From NCBI GenBank assembly GCA_030867875.1, contig JAOWCC010000019.1:33895976-33959975 (forward strand): 64,000 bases of DNA, in the 5' to 3' direction. The position numbers and the translations under genes are program-made. Positions 63,797 through 64,000 of this stretch are shown here, in pieces. Every line of letters starts with the position of its first letter. The stretch's first letter is position 1. The stretch is from Actinernus sp. WN-2022. Taxonomy: Eukaryota; Cnidaria; Anthozoa; Actiniaria; Actinernidae. The notes under the pieces are model-generated. The model worked only from the letters and a program-made list of their open reading frames with translations. It did no database searches and was not told where the DNA came from.

Positions 63797-64000
63797 AACA
63801 AATAATTTATAGGTGCCCATGTCGAATCCAAGATGGGGGTATGCCGCCTAGTCGCTAAACCAGCAAAACCTTTGGTACATGTACATGTATGCACATGCAA
63901 TCATAGGAAAGGAAATAATATATTGCATCCCTGGGATGCATTTTTAGAAATATTTTTTCAATAAAAATGCATGACTTCTGTATTATTGCTGTCGCTGTTT
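63797..64000. repeat. start of a third unit copy (C), partial
   Basis: Matches copy B from about 59,930 and copy A from about 49,010, entering the unit in its middle. It is closer to B (it has GTATGCCGCCTAG) and continues beyond the window. Confidence 0.8.

Overview
This looks like a window of animal nuclear DNA, most likely from an anthozoan cnidarian such as a stony coral. The reasons are indirect: AT-rich intergenic DNA with many ACATGTACATGTA-type motifs, spliced exons with GT/AG borders, dense small palindromic DNA transposons, and a mix of CR1/L2-like LINEs, DIRS, Penelope, Ty3/gypsy and MULE elements that is typical of such genomes. No bacterial operon, rRNA or convincing functional tRNA is visible. 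No conserved housekeeping gene could be recognised. Almost everything that can be named is mobile DNA or a recently duplicated unknown gene.

Layout. 1-3,990: non-coding DNA with small foldback elements. 3,992-22,578: a minus-strand gene of unknown function present as three repeated segments (3,992-4,925; 6,463-10,759; 17,992-22,578), each with the same candidate exons and two with a 10-bp minisatellite. Between the copies lie a truncated CR1/L2 LINE (about 10,769-11,640), a broken multi-exon MULE transposase gene with a FLYWCH-like domain (about 11,650-13,232), two LINE fragments and the 3' half of a DIRS retrotransposon (16,635-18,215). 22,590-23,122: Penelope tail. 24,318-25,591: gag and 5' LTR of a gypsy element. 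25,812-31,159: a 5.35-kb DNA transposon with 18-bp perfect terminal inverted repeats and TTAA duplications, carrying exons of a P2X7-tail-like protein on one strand and a THAP-domain exon on the other. 31,700-37,102: an old plus-strand LINE split by a younger minus-strand LINE whose endonuclease-RT frame is still open. About 40,700-44,496: a decayed Ty3/gypsy element whose integrase precedes the reverse transcriptase, the unusual Gmr1-like order.

46,411-64,000: a tandem duplication of a unit of about 6.8 kb (copy A 46,411-53,193; copy B 53,559-63,674; start of a third copy at 63,797). Each unit has a plus-strand frame resembling a DDE superfamily endonuclease and a minus-strand multi-exon gene of unknown function. 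The two copies have decayed reciprocally: A keeps the DDE-like frame and B keeps the other gene. A 3.55-kb gypsy element sits only in copy B, with its target duplication still readable.

How the parts work together: the mobile elements explain most coding sequence, but nearly all are dead (frameshifts, lost catalytic residues, internal deletions). The best candidates for still-open frames are the 953-residue LINE protein, the copy-A DDE-like frame and the copy-B exons. The observations most worth following are the TTAA transposon pairing P2X7-tail-like and THAP exons, the INT-RT-RH gypsy element and the tandem unit. Exon calls rest on reading splice borders by eye, without transcripts or database searches.
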